From: Arthrobacter sp.
GTDB lineage: Bacteria > Actinomycetota > Actinomycetes > Actinomycetales > Micrococcaceae
Length of the DNA stretch: 64,000 nt
NCBI RefSeq assembly: GCF_031179985.1
Contig: NZ_JAPSHJ010000007.1
Span: 18,766-82,765 of the forward strand
Direction of reading: 5' to 3'
A program made the translations under genes and the position numbers. Below the pieces are notes generated by a model. It saw nothing but the letters and a program-made list of their open reading frames with translations. It made no database searches and was not told where the DNA came from. Positions within the stretch are counted from its first letter, which is position 1. Every line of letters starts with the position of its first letter. Shown here piece by piece: positions 34,568 to 42,979 of this stretch.

Positions 34568-37500
34568 TTAGGGGAGAGCCCCTTCCGTGGTTTGTGCTGC
34601 CTTGCGGCGGCGGTTGGTGACCATGGTGAGGCCGGCGATCAGGAGTACCAGGGCTGCTCCGAGTCCGGTGAGGATGTTTGTTCCGGTGTTGGCCAGGGCG
34701 GCGGCCTGCGTGATCACTTTGTGGGTGGTGGTGCAGTCCGGGTTCTGGTCCTGGGCCGGTACACATATGCCTCCGGTGCCGGGGGTGACAGTGTTGGTGA
34801 GTGTGCCGTCCCCGGATCCTACTGCGCCGGTGGTGACGGAGTAGGTGATGGTGACTACGTCTCCAACGGAGAGGTTCCCGTTCCAGGTCAGTTTGTCGCT
34901 GGCCCGGTCCACGTTGACGGTCCCGGCCGAGGCTGTGGCGTCGTTGTTGTAGGCGGCGTCGTCAAGGACCTTGGCCAGGTCATCGGTGGCGACGGCTCCG
35001 GTCACTGATCCGGGCCCGGTTTGGCGGACCTGGACGGTGTAGGTGACCTTGTTCCCCTCGACGATGTTGGAACCGTTATCGGGGTCCGAGGTCTTGGAGA
35101 CGGTGTAGCCGCCCTGAAGGTGGGTGGTGGTGCAGTCGGGGTTCTCATCCTCGGCCGGAACGCATTCGCCTCCGGGTCCGGGGGTAACCACGTTTGTCAG
35201 GGTTCCGTCGCCGGCGCCGAAAGCGCCGGTGGTGACGGAGTACGTGATGGTGACTACGTCCCCGACGGCCAGGTCCCCGGTCCAGGTCAGTTTGTTGCTG
35301 GCCTGGTCCGCCGTGACGTTCCCGGCCGAGGCTGTGGCGTCGTTGTTGTAGGCGGCGTCGTCCAGGACCTTGGACAGGTCATCGGTGGCCAGAGCACCAG
35401 GTACAGTTGCCGGCCCTGCCTGACGGACCTGGACGGTGTAGGTGATCTTGTTGCCCTCGGCGACTGAGGAGCCGTTGGCCGGATCCGAAGTCTTGGAGAC
35501 CGTGAAGCCGCCCTTGAGGTGTGTGGTGGTGCATTCGGTGCTCTGGCCTTCGGCCGGGACGCATTCGCCTCCGGTGCCGGGGGTGACAACGTTGAGCAGT
35601 TCGCCGTCGCCGCCGTCCAGCGGTCCGGTCACCGTGACTGAGTACGTCAGGGTGATGGTCTGTCCGGGCATGATCTGTCCGGCTGACCAGGAGAGGGTGT
35701 CGCCGGTGACAGTGGCGGTGCCGCTGTCCGGTTCGACCACGGTGACGTCGCCGTTGTAGTCGGCGTCATCCAGAACCCCGGCCAGGCTGTCTGAAATTGA
35801 CGGGTTCGGATAGGGTGCGGCGCTGGTTGCCGGTTCGGTGATGGTGACCGTGTAACGGATCACGTCGCCTGGTTTGACGTTCGTACCGGATGAGGGATCA
35901 GCGGTCTTCACCACGGTGTAGGGTTCCGGGACGAGGAAACCTGCGGGGTCTGTCGGCTCCAGGGGTGGCCCGTCCGGTGGGGTGACCGAGGCTGTGGCGG
36001 TGTTGATGGTGGTGCCGACCGCTGCTGTCATTTCACAGTTCACCGTGGCGGAGGCGCCTACGGCGATGCTGGGGATGGTGGTGCCGCAGTCCGGGATCAG
36101 TGAATCGGAGACGAGGACGTTGGTGAGCTCACCGCTGCCCTTGTTGGTGGCAATGATCCGGAAGGGAACAGTATCTCCGACCAGGTACTGCGGGTAGTCA
36201 GCGGTGGCGTTCGCGTCCCTCCAGTCCGCGTCGTTGGCCGGGTCCCCGCCCTTGACGAGGACGTACTTTTTCAGGTCCATGGCGTAGCAGTCACCGATAA
36301 CGGCTGTTGCTGAGGAGAGCATCGGCAGCATGGTGTGCCCGGCGATGGAGTTGGCTGTGTTGACCAGGACCTGGCCGGGCTTGTTGTCCCCGGCGGCCGG
36401 GGCAACGCAGTCCGTCCCTGCCGGGGTGGCGAAATTAATCGAGATCCGCTGGGACGCACCGGGTTCCAGGGCGGGGCCGATGATCCTGACGGCAGTGGGG
36501 TTTGCAACGGGAGCGGTGGACCAGTTCACGGTGTTGCCCGTGACGGAGCCGGGGGCGTCGCCGTTGGAGCCATCCCTGGGGTCGTTGCTCAGGTCACCGG
36601 ACGGCCACGTCGTGTAGTAGACGGTGGAACCGGCCGGGGCGTCCACTCCGGTGATGGTGTAGGTTCCGTCGATGTTCGTCCCGCCGGCGTCGCCGGCCAC
36701 GGGAAGGATGTCGATGGTGTCCGTGAAGGGGTTCACGATGGGGTCCTGGGAATTAACAATCAGTTCCCACGAGGACGTATCCCCGTAGAAGGAGAGCACG
36801 TTATCCGCCGCGGACTTCCCCAGTGTGGTGGCCGAGGAGTTCGGGACGGTCACCGTCGCCGACGCTGACCGGGCACCGACCGGGCGCTGGTCACCGGGGA
36901 CGCTGATGACGGCCGTGTTCGTCAGTTTGCTGCCCGGAACCGGGGTTCCGTCCTCCGGGACCTGGGCCTGGTACGTGATGGTCTGGTCCACGTTGGCCGG
37001 GACATTGGTGAAGTCCCAGGTAATGGTCCGTCCGTCAGGGGAAACCGATGACGGCGCAGGGCTGGCCGAGCCTTGGACGTAGACCATGCCCTCGGGAAGA
37101 GTATCCACTACCGGGAACGAGACAGGCGGCGGGCTCGTGACCAGGTTGTCCGCCCTGGCCGTAATCGTGTACGGGATCGGGACACCAGGCTGCGCCGTTG
37201 TCTCCGTGGTCGCCTTCGTAATCACACCCTGCGGTCCCTGCAACCGGAAAGCATCCCCGGAACCGTTCATGTTCGGCCCGAAAGTGCTCCCTGGCAGATC
37301 AATACCGCCCGGGGCGCTGCTGACGTTGTGCCAGCCGTTCAAAGACGGATACTCCGGGTAGACTCCCGGCGTCGGGTGGTTGAACGCTCCGACAGTCCAG
37401 CCTTCACCGCTGGTGGGCGCGTCAGGGGAAATGTAACCAAAAGCACGGAGGAATGTGTGCGGTGAACGGTCCACCGCCGGATCCCAGGTCATCTTCACGG

Positions 37501-39106
37501 CGGTCACGCCGGCAGGAAGAGTCATCAGGCTATCGGTCGTGACCCGCGGGTCATTCAGCGAAGTACCCGCAGCCGGGGAAATCTCGGTCCACATGCCACT
37601 CGGTGCAGTCTGGCCGCAGGTTTCGGTCTTGGGGTTGATGGCAGCGGTGGTGTAGAAGTACCGCGCCGTCGGGTAGTTGATGTACGAGTTAACACCACCG
37701 ATAAGACCGTCCCAGCCGCCGCCGTCCACATGGGTCGGAATGAAGGCCGGGTTCTGGTTCATCGTGCAAATGCCGGCCATCTGAGCACCGCCGGGGCCGG
37801 TGTAAGTCGACCAGAAGGTGCTGTTGGCCTGCATGTACATCCGCAAGTCGACGTCCTCGCCAGCGTTGGATGCTGCCACCAATTCGTCATACGTGTCCAT
37901 GCCGGGGATCGGCAGGGGCATGTCCTGGCTGGTGCCGGGGCTTACCCACAGGTTCGCGTCCCAGGGGGTGCGGGAATAGGTAGGCGTTCCGGTCCAGTGG
38001 TTGTTGAAGCCTCCGGGTGGCGGAAGGGTGGCGGAGGAGACGTTGTTGGTCTGGGGGTCGGGCGAGGTCACCCCGTCAGTGAACGTAAAGGCAGGGGAAC
38101 CGGCCGCGCTGAACGTGTAGGTGGTGAGCACAGTGACAGGCGTAGGGATGCTGAATTCGATGGTGCCCGAAGCGATGTAAGCGCCGCTTCCCGGCAACGG
38201 AGATCCCATGCTGTCGTTGACCGGGGTGTTGACCAGGGTGTAGGTCAGGTCTGAGACGGTGACGGAGTAGTTGGCACCCGAACCGGTGACTGCGCAGGTG
38301 GGGAAGTTGGTTCTGTCGGCCTGAGTGGGGTCCGAGTAGGGCTGGCCCGTTGACCTTGAGCGAGCACCGACGGGGACGCAGTTTTCAAACTGGAAGCCCG
38401 TCATGGCACCGGCAACCGAGCCCGTGACGTTGACGGGGAAGGTGTAGGACGCGGGGCCTGGCCGGCTGCCGGCGTCGAGGATCAGGGAGTAGTTCATCTT
38501 GATGAACGTGCGGTTGCCTCCGGAGCGGCTTTCCTGAACGGCCCCCTGATACCCTTGGCCGGGCGCTGAGACGAGGGAGAGGTCCATGCCGTGGGAGTAG
38601 GTGATCGGCAGAGGTGCCGGGCTTGCCGGTCCTGCCGGAGCAATCGCCTCATCCGAAGTGGCGGTGCCGGATGCGGTCAGATTGCCGCCGTTTTCTCCGG
38701 AAACCCGGATGGGCGCCTGAATGACGGTGGATGTTCCCTCAACGATGGTCCCTATGTTGCAGACGAGGGTTGTGCCGTCAGCGGAGATCGAGGAAACAGG
38801 ATCGACATTTGCCGTCTTGCACACCGTGGGGATGCTCGTGAAGACACCGTTGCCGGCCGTCAGGGTGGCCCGGACGTTGTCTACGGGCTCGTTGAGTTGA
38901 GGTGCATCGGCGTCGTTGGTGTTGACATGGAATTCGGCGACGCGGGTGGACGCGAAGGGGGCGTCGGTAGGAGCCGGATCGCCGGCCCAGTTGGCTGTGA
39001 TCTCGTGAATGGAGCCAGGGGCTGCCCAGGCTGCGGGAAGAGTTCCCATGATAAGTGCTGCCAGCAGTGCGAACGCGACAGTGAAAGACAGACTCTTTCG
39101 CGCCAT
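34568..39106 (-). CDS. Wall-anchored repeat surface protein (LAxTG signal)
   Basis: The 1512-residue product starts with a signal peptide (MARKSLSFTVAFALLAALIMG ... AWAAPG). It continues as beta-rich DUF11-like and adhesin-type domains, carries three tandem repeats of about 132 residues near the end, and closes with LANTG (1471-1475), a hydrophobic helix (LTGLGAALVLLIAGLTMV) and basic NRRRK. LAxTG motifs are typical substrates of class E sortases in high-GC actinobacteria, so covalent attachment to the wall is expected. Each repeat contains TVSKTSDP and YTVQVRQ-type strands with Asp/Lys pairs that could form isopeptide bonds. Start 39106 is chosen for the signal peptide. GGGAG lies only one base before it, a second GGGAG about 12 bases before it, so the start is not certain. 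No sortase is adjacent. Confidence 0.85.
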   Translation of the reverse strand: MARKSLSFTVAFALLAALIMGTLPAAWAAPGSIHEITANWAGDPAPTDAPFASTRVAEFHVNTNDADAPQLNEPVDNVRATLTAGNGVFTSIPTVCKTANVDPVSSISADGTTLVCNIGTIVEGTSTVIQAPIRVSGENGGNLTASGTATSDEAIAPAGPASPAPLPITYSHGMDLSLVSAPGQGYQGAVQESRSGGNRTFIKMNYSLILDAGSRPGPASYTFPVNVTGSVAGAMTGFQFENCVPVGARSRSTGQPYSDPTQADRTNFPTCAVTGSGANYSVTVSDLTYTLVNTPVNDSMGSPLPGSGAYIASGTIEFSIPTPVTVLTTYTFSAAGSPAFTFTDGVTSPDPQTNNVSSATLPPPGGFNNHWTGTPTYSRTPWDANLWVSPGTSQDMPLPIPGMDTYDELVAASNAGEDVDLRMYMQANSTFWSTYTGPGGAQMAGICTMNQNPAFIPTHVDGGGWDGLIGGVNSYINYPTARYFYTTAAINPKTETCGQTAPSGMWTEISPAAGTSLNDPRVTTDSLMTLPAGVTAVKMTWDPAVDRSPHTFLRAFGYISPDAPTSGEGWTVGAFNHPTPGVYPEYPSLNGWHNVSSAPGGIDLPGSTFGPNMNGSGDAFRLQGPQGVITKATTETTAQPGVPIPYTITARADNLVTSPPPVSFPVVDTLPEGMVYVQGSASPAPSSVSPDGRTITWDFTNVPANVDQTITYQAQVPEDGTPVPGSKLTNTAVISVPGDQRPVGARSASATVTVPNSSATTLGKSAADNVLSFYGDTSSWELIVNSQDPIVNPFTDTIDILPVAGDAGGTNIDGTYTITGVDAPAGSTVYYTTWPSGDLSNDPRDGSNGDAPGSVTGNTVNWSTAPVANPTAVRIIGPALEPGASQRISINFATPAGTDCVAPAAGDNKPGQVLVNTANSIAGHTMLPMLSSATAVIGDCYAMDLKKYVLVKGGDPANDADWRDANATADYPQYLVGDTVPFRIIATNKGSGELTNVLVSDSLIPDCGTTIPSIAVGASATVNCEMTAAVGTTINTATASVTPPDGPPLEPTDPAGFLVPEPYTVVKTADPSSGTNVKPGDVIRYTVTITEPATSAAPYPNPSISDSLAGVLDDADYNGDVTVVEPDSGTATVTGDTLSWSAGQIMPGQTITLTYSVTVTGPLDGGDGELLNVVTPGTGGECVPAEGQSTECTTTHLKGGFTVSKTSDPANGSSVAEGNKITYTVQVRQAGPATVPGALATDDLSKVLDDAAYNNDATASAGNVTADQASNKLTWTGDLAVGDVVTITYSVTTGAFGAGDGTLTNVVTPGPGGECVPAEDENPDCTTTHLQGGYTVSKTSDPDNGSNIVEGNKVTYTVQVRQTGPGSVTGAVATDDLAKVLDDAAYNNDATASAGTVNVDRASDKLTWNGNLSVGDVVTITYSVTTGAVGSGDGTLTNTVTPGTGGICVPAQDQNPDCTTTHKVITQAAALANTGTNILTGLGAALVLLIAGLTMVTNRRRKAAQTTEGALP
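34715..35926 (-). repeat. Three tandem coding repeats in surface protein
   Basis: Units lie at about 35510-35926, 35114-35509 and 34715-35110, running in the gene's direction. The two distal units are 396 bases (132 codons) and nearly identical at protein level (shared AEGNK/VEGNK, LDDAAYNNDATASAG, VGDVVTITYSVTTGA, DCTTTH). The first is more diverged. Such arrays can expand or shrink by recombination. Confidence 0.85.
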
Positions 39107-39241
39107 GCTCCCGTCGATGCTCCCAAGGTGAGTCCGGGACCTAAGACCCTCCCAGAGGTTCCCTGGACCTTTCCCGGGATTTGGGCTCTGACGTAAATGA
39201 TTCAACTGAGTACCACCTGACGATTGGATCAGGGCACAGAT

Positions 39242-39267
39242 GCGACCCCAATGATTCTTTGGGTCGC
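39242..39267 (-). other. Stem-loop in leader of surface-protein gene
   Basis: GCGACCC (39242-39248) pairs with GGGTCGC (39261-39267) around a 12-base loop that can partly close further (CAA/TTT). It lies in the roughly 200-base leader between the promoter at 39314-39341 and the start at 39106. No T-run follows, so an mRNA stability or regulatory role is more likely than termination. Confidence 0.4.
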
Positions 39268-39313
39268 GTCATTTACAGCTGATGGCTCTGCAATTTGCTT
39301 CCCCCCAAGCTAA

Positions 39314-39341
39314 ATATTAGATGCATCGGGCAACATGTCAA
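39314..39341 (-). promoter_or_regulatory. Near-consensus promoter of surface-protein gene
   Basis: On the minus strand TTGACA (39341-39336) and TAATAT (39319-39314) are 16 bases apart, almost ideal for the housekeeping sigma factor. Transcription should start near 39307 and give an unusually long leader of about 200 bases before the ATG at 39106. Confidence 0.7.
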
Positions 39342-39387
39342 TTCCCGGATAATTACATTACAAGGCAGTCAATAAAAGTCAGCATGC

Positions 39388-39651
39388 TTGCCAATAAACC
39401 AATACGGTTGGCCGGTTTGTAAGGCCGGTAATGTCCTGACATGGATCAACGATCCGGCCTCAGTACCCCTACTTCATGCGGAATCGGGCGGATCACCCGT
39501 CAGTTTCACAGGTGTAGACCCTCACGCGCTCGTCAACCAATTGAAGGGCTATCGTGTTCTAGCGGCCAAAAGTAAAGACACGCTCTTCGTACCTCTGATT
39601 TTAAAATGCTTATCGGAGCGGGCAAACAATCCACTTGGAGTCCGTGCTTGA
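39388..39651 (+). CDS. Orphan open reading frame, uncertain
   Basis: A TTG at 39388 opens 87 codons (PINQYGWPVCKAGNVLTWIN near the start). I recognise no family. Codon use is unlike neighbouring genes, with many A/T third positions, and the local base composition is clearly AT-richer. There is no ribosome site. It could be a fragment of horizontally acquired DNA, a relic of a longer gene, or chance. The region shows no partner gene and no terminator of its own. Confidence 0.25.
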   Translation: MPINQYGWPVCKAGNVLTWINDPASVPLLHAESGGSPVSFTGVDPHALVNQLKGYRVLAAKSKDTLFVPLILKCLSERANNPLGVRA

Positions 39652-39962
39652 TAAATGAATCGGTTGACTGTTACTGCTTTGCGCGGCGCAACAAAGTAGC
39701 AACATCACGTTCAACATTGCTGCTTCAGTATTTTCTGCTTTCTACTGCTGTTAACCGGCGGGATGACAGATCGTGACGGCATTCCGGCATCCCGGAAAAG
39801 GCCACTGCCAGGGAGGCCACGACGACAACGTTTCAACCCACATCACCGAGAAGGGGGCCCGGAGCCAGAGGTGCTTACGCCTCGCCGAGCGCAGCTGCTA
39901 AACTCTCCCAGCTCATTCCCCCCACAACCCGATGCGTTTCATGAAACGAGCGTAGTGGGGCA
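39652..39962. other. Gene-poor AT-richer stretch
   Basis: Apart from the edge of the terminator at 39963, I see no gene, repeat or recognisable RNA here. Open frames are short and have atypical codon use. Together with 39300-39650 this looks like old intergenic or acquired sequence. Confidence 0.4.
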
Positions 39963-40002
39963 AAACAGATGCAGGCCCCTGAAAATCAGGAGCCTGCACT
40001 GT
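39963..40002 (-). terminator. Terminator of the DoxX-like gene
   Basis: On the minus strand the arm from ACAGTGCAGGCTCCTGA pairs with the arm ending in CTGCATCTGT, with small mismatches, and TTTTG follows. It lies 34 bases beyond the stop of the gene ending at 40037. It shares 19 bases (AAACAGATGCAGGCCCCTG) with the terminator at 34450. Confidence 0.75.
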
Positions 40003-40036
40003 GAAGGGCCGGTTCTCTTCGCAGCAGACGAAGCTG

Positions 40037-40606
40037 TCAGCGCAGCCAGCGCAGCGACGGGTTTTTGATGAGGGCGGACCACTGCTGGCCCAGGCCCCAG
40101 GTGTCGCCGGCGCGCGCTGCGGCCAGAGCAATAATGACCGTGGCGTACACAACGTGTTCGTCAATGATGGGATTGTTCTGAAGTGGCAGGGATGACAGCC
40201 ACATCAGGCCAAGAAGAAGGGGCCCGCCAGCTGCCGCGCTACGGAGTGCTATGCCCAGAACCAGTGCTGTTCCGGCGCCAAGGAGTCCGAACATAAAGAG
40301 CCAATCCACGACAGGCGAACCGGCCAAGGCCTGGAAAATTCCGGAAAACGAACCCTTTACGCTGCCGAGGTACCCGGCAGTGGGCGAGCCACCGGCGATC
40401 CACGCCTTCGCGGGCGAAGTGGCAAAGCCGAGCCCGAAAGCCTTGTCCAGGAATGCCCAAAGAAAGACACTTCCAAGCACGATCCTGACGACTGCGAGGG
40501 GTCGGGCTGCTGCGGGCGGGAGTGGCGTGCTGCTGGGGGCTGGCTCCTGTGAGGTTGGGGCCGAGGTGCGTTGCTCTTCGGCTGTCATGTTTTGTCCGGT
40601 CTGCAT
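40037..40606 (-). CDS. DoxX-like membrane protein
   Basis: The 189-residue protein has a hydrophilic, Pro/Ser-rich first 33 residues and then four hydrophobic helices with the DoxX-like opening ARPLAVVRIVLGSVFLWAFLDKAFGLGF. Relatives include the large subunit of thiosulfate:quinone oxidoreductase and many uncharacterised redox-linked membrane proteins. AAGGAG, five bases upstream of the ATG at 40606, sets the start. It lies 160 bases downstream of metZ, in the same orientation. A TATATT hexamer just after the metZ stop (minus strand, near 40757) may be its promoter. A sulfur-related role is suggestive only. Confidence 0.8.
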   Translation of the reverse strand: MQTGQNMTAEEQRTSAPTSQEPAPSSTPLPPAAARPLAVVRIVLGSVFLWAFLDKAFGLGFATSPAKAWIAGGSPTAGYLGSVKGSFSGIFQALAGSPVVDWLFMFGLLGAGTALVLGIALRSAAAGGPLLLGLMWLSSLPLQNNPIIDEHVVYATVIIALAAARAGDTWGLGQQWSALIKNPSLRWLR

Positions 40607-40766
40607 TGGTTCTCCTTTTATCGAACGATCTGAGTATCGCTGAACACCGAATGCACTTCCTGTTGACGGCCAGGAACTGCAGCGCCCACGCCGGAGGGCG
40701 GCGGGTTCTGATGCTGGGAACCAACCAACACAAGCGGCGGTCGGTACCGCCACAATATATATGGCG

Positions 40767-41975
40767 TCAGACCTGCTTGAGTGCCTGCTCCAGGTCGCCA
40801 ATGAGGTCATCCGCATCTTCCAGGCCCACGGATAGCCGCACCACGCCGTCCGTCAGTCCGATGGCAGCCCGACCTTCCGGTCCCATCGCGCGATGGGTTG
40901 TGGTGGCCGGGTGCGTGATGAGGGATTTTGAATCGCCGAGGTTGTTGGAGATATCGATGATCCGCAGGGCGTCAAGGAGGGCAAACGCGGCGTCCTTGGC
41001 AGTGCGCCCGGCCGAGGGGTTCAGCTCCAGGGTCAGCACCGTTCCGCCGGCCTTCATCTGCTTGGCTGCCAGCTCGTATTGGGGGTGGGATTTCAGCAGT
41101 GGGTACTTCACCCAGCTGACGCCCGGCTGCTGCTCCAGCCATTCGGCGAGGCGAAGTGCTGAGGCAGAGGAATGGTTGACCCGCAGCGCCATGGTCTCCA
41201 GTCCCTTGGCCAGTACCCAGGCATTGAAGGAGGATAGCGAAGGGCCGGTGTGCCGCATGAGCTGCTTCACCGGGCCGTCTATGAATTCCCTGGTTCCCAT
41301 GATGGCGCCACCCAGTACCCGGCCCTGGCCGTCAATGTGCTTGGTGCCGGAGTACACAATGACATCCGCGCCGAGGTCTCCACAGCGCTGCAACAGGGGA
41401 GTGGCAAAGACGTTGTCGACGACGACGGTTGCACCCGCGGCGTGCGCCAGTTCGCTGACAGCCGCGATGTCCACAATCTCCTGCATGGGGTTGGAGGGTG
41501 ATTCAAAGAAAACGGCGGTGGTGGGAACGGATAATGCCTCGCGCCACTGCTCCAGGTTCGGGCCGTCGACGAAGACAGTCTCTACGCCCCACCGCGGCAG
41601 GATCTCGTTGAGGATCACGAAGCAGGAACCAAACAGCGAGCGTGCCGCCACTACCCTGTCACCTGCAGCCAGGAGCGCGCCGAGGGCTGTGAAGACCGCG
41701 GACATGCCGGACGCCGTCGCAAAGCATGCTTCGGTGCCTTCCAATAGCCGCAGGCGTTCCTGGAAGGTTGCCACGGTCGGGTTGCCGTAGCGCGAGTAGA
41801 CGAAGCGTTCGTCCTCACCCGTAAAGGCGCGCTCGGCTGCGGCCGCGGACTCATAGACGAAGCCGGAATTGAGGAAAACCGGCTCAGCAGTCTCCTGGAA
41901 GTTGGTGCGGTCGAGTCCGCCGCGAACAGCCTGGGTGTCAGGGCTCCAGCCAGCGGCGTCAGGGTTGAAGGTCAC
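40767..41975 (-). CDS. metZ: O-succinylhomoserine sulfhydrylase
   Basis: MetZ joins sulfide to O-succinyl (or O-acetyl) homoserine to make homocysteine, using PLP. The 402 residues match the Cys/Met metabolism PLP family: RYGNPTVATFQERL, ATASGMSAVFTALGALL, DNVFATPLLQRC, and Lys212 in YSGTKHIDGQGRVLGG as the PLP Schiff-base lysine. The GTG start abuts the stop of the upstream rhodanese gene without any gap, implying coupled translation. The SAM-IV-type riboswitch at the head of the operon fits repression by excess methionine-derived SAM. MetZ, rather than MetB, fits an actinobacterial direct-sulfhydrylation route. Confidence 0.93.
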   Translation of the reverse strand: MTFNPDAAGWSPDTQAVRGGLDRTNFQETAEPVFLNSGFVYESAAAAERAFTGEDERFVYSRYGNPTVATFQERLRLLEGTEACFATASGMSAVFTALGALLAAGDRVVAARSLFGSCFVILNEILPRWGVETVFVDGPNLEQWREALSVPTTAVFFESPSNPMQEIVDIAAVSELAHAAGATVVVDNVFATPLLQRCGDLGADVIVYSGTKHIDGQGRVLGGAIMGTREFIDGPVKQLMRHTGPSLSSFNAWVLAKGLETMALRVNHSSASALRLAEWLEQQPGVSWVKYPLLKSHPQYELAAKQMKAGGTVLTLELNPSAGRTAKDAAFALLDALRIIDISNNLGDSKSLITHPATTTHRAMGPEGRAAIGLTDGVVRLSVGLEDADDLIGDLEQALKQV

Positions 41976-42386
41976 TTAGTTCTTTCCAAGGTTGGTGGGA
42001 AGGCCGCGGTTCTTCCAGCCGTTGACGGTGCGCTCGCCGTAGCGGTCGGGCTCGCCTTCGAACCCTTCAAGGATGTTGTACGAGGTGTAGCCCGCTTGCG
42101 TGGCGGCGATGGCTGCGGAGATGGAGCGCTGGCCGGAGCGACACAGGAAAACGAGCTCGACGCCGGGATCCTCAGGCGCCTGCTGCTTGAGTTGGCCGAT
42201 GAAATCCGGGTTCGGCACTCCGCCGGGGAAGGACCAGGAAATGAACAGGGGATCGTTCTCCGTCGCTTTGGTCTCGGGGATGCCGATGTGGGCCCATTCG
42301 CCCTCGGTGCGGACGTCCACAAGGATGGCGCCGGCTTCGAGTTTGGCCCAGGCGTCTTCAGGTGTCAGGTCTCCGGCGTAGCTCAT
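41976..42386 (-). CDS. Rhodanese-like sulfurtransferase
   Basis: This 136-residue single-domain rhodanese has the catalytic Cys82 in the loop CRSGQRS, plus ILVDVRTEGEWAHIG near the start. It could carry sulfane sulfur to metZ or protect from reactive sulfur species. It lies between the DUF1737 gene (ATGA overlap) and metZ (immediate junction), under the same SAM riboswitch, which argues for a role in sulfur assimilation. The sequence FISWSFPGGVPNPDFIGQL is also conserved in related actinobacterial rhodaneses, from memory. Confidence 0.92.
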   Translation of the reverse strand: MSYAGDLTPEDAWAKLEAGAILVDVRTEGEWAHIGIPETKATENDPLFISWSFPGGVPNPDFIGQLKQQAPEDPGVELVFLCRSGQRSISAAIAATQAGYTSYNILEGFEGEPDRYGERTVNGWKNRGLPTNLGKN

Positions 42387-42706
42387 GCGTGCCCCTCAAA
42401 TGAGTCTTGGGCGTCGTCGTCAGCGTTTTCGTCGGCTTCGAGACGGTCAACAGCGGTGGCAACTGCGGCATCGGCGCTGGCTATGGCCGTGGGGAGCACG
42501 AGTGCTTGCGCCACGATGACATTGATGCCGTTGTACGTGGCGGCCGGGCTTCCGTGCAGCACGTAGCCTTCGCTCAGGGCAGTGGAAATCCGCTCGCAGA
42601 AGCTGCGGTCATCCGGGCCGGTAATCAGTCGGTAGGTCAGTTTTTCTTCCGAAGCGGCAGCTTGGGCGCTGGGGGCCGGAATAGTTTGGGCAGGTGCGTC
42701 AGACAC
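42383..42706 (-). CDS. DUF1737 protein, first gene of met operon
   Basis: The 107-residue product contains a DUF1737 segment, KLTYRLITGPDDRSFCERIS, with ALSEGYVLHGSPAATYNG following. DUF1737 has no assigned function. An Ala/Pro-rich lead and an acidic tail flank it. GTG 42706 is supported by AAGGAG seven bases upstream. It is the first gene after the riboswitch and overlaps the rhodanese gene by four bases. Confidence 0.87.
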   Translation of the reverse strand: MSDAPAQTIPAPSAQAAASEEKLTYRLITGPDDRSFCERISTALSEGYVLHGSPAATYNGINVIVAQALVLPTAIASADAAVATAVDRLEADENADDDAQDSFEGHA

Positions 42707-42752
42707 GAGGGTCTCCTTCTCTCACGCTTGCAGCTCGATGGGGTCGAATGCC

Positions 42753-42833
42753 GAGTATTCACCTGAGGCACCCCGCCGCGGGAGGAGGGTTGCCGACCGG
42801 CAAGTCAGGGCTTGGCACCGGTTCTCATTACTC
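42753..42833 (-). ncRNA. SAM riboswitch, SAM-IV-like
   Basis: On the minus strand, the 81-base element closes with GAGTA/TACTC (42833-42829 with 42757-42753). It contains the S-box-like core GGTGCCAAGCCC, a TGCCGGTCGGCAACCCTCC block, and CCGCGGCGGGGTGCC before the closing arm. This is the order found in actinobacterial SAM-IV riboswitches before met genes. It precedes DUF1737-rhodanese-metZ by about 45 bases. No T-run terminator follows, so translational control is likely. Confidence 0.85.
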
Positions 42834-42979
42834 CTCAAAAAAGTAACACTTACGACGGCGCCCTGCACCGCCGTCGTCGTCATGTTCCGTAACGGGTGGA
42901 CATGTCCGCCATTGCCATTTCGGATCCCAAGAAATTTCGGCGCAAACGCACGGGTTCACCGGGCCGGCTGCAAAGAGTT

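Noticed and set aside
39763-40068. 101-codon open frame on the plus strand
   Set aside because: Composition is atypical, it crosses the terminator of the DoxX-like gene, and it has no ribosome site or known family.
40522-41790. Long open frame (422 codons) antisense to metZ
   Set aside because: The metZ product is clearly conserved; the antisense product is Ser/Arg-rich with no recognisable domain and no ribosome site.
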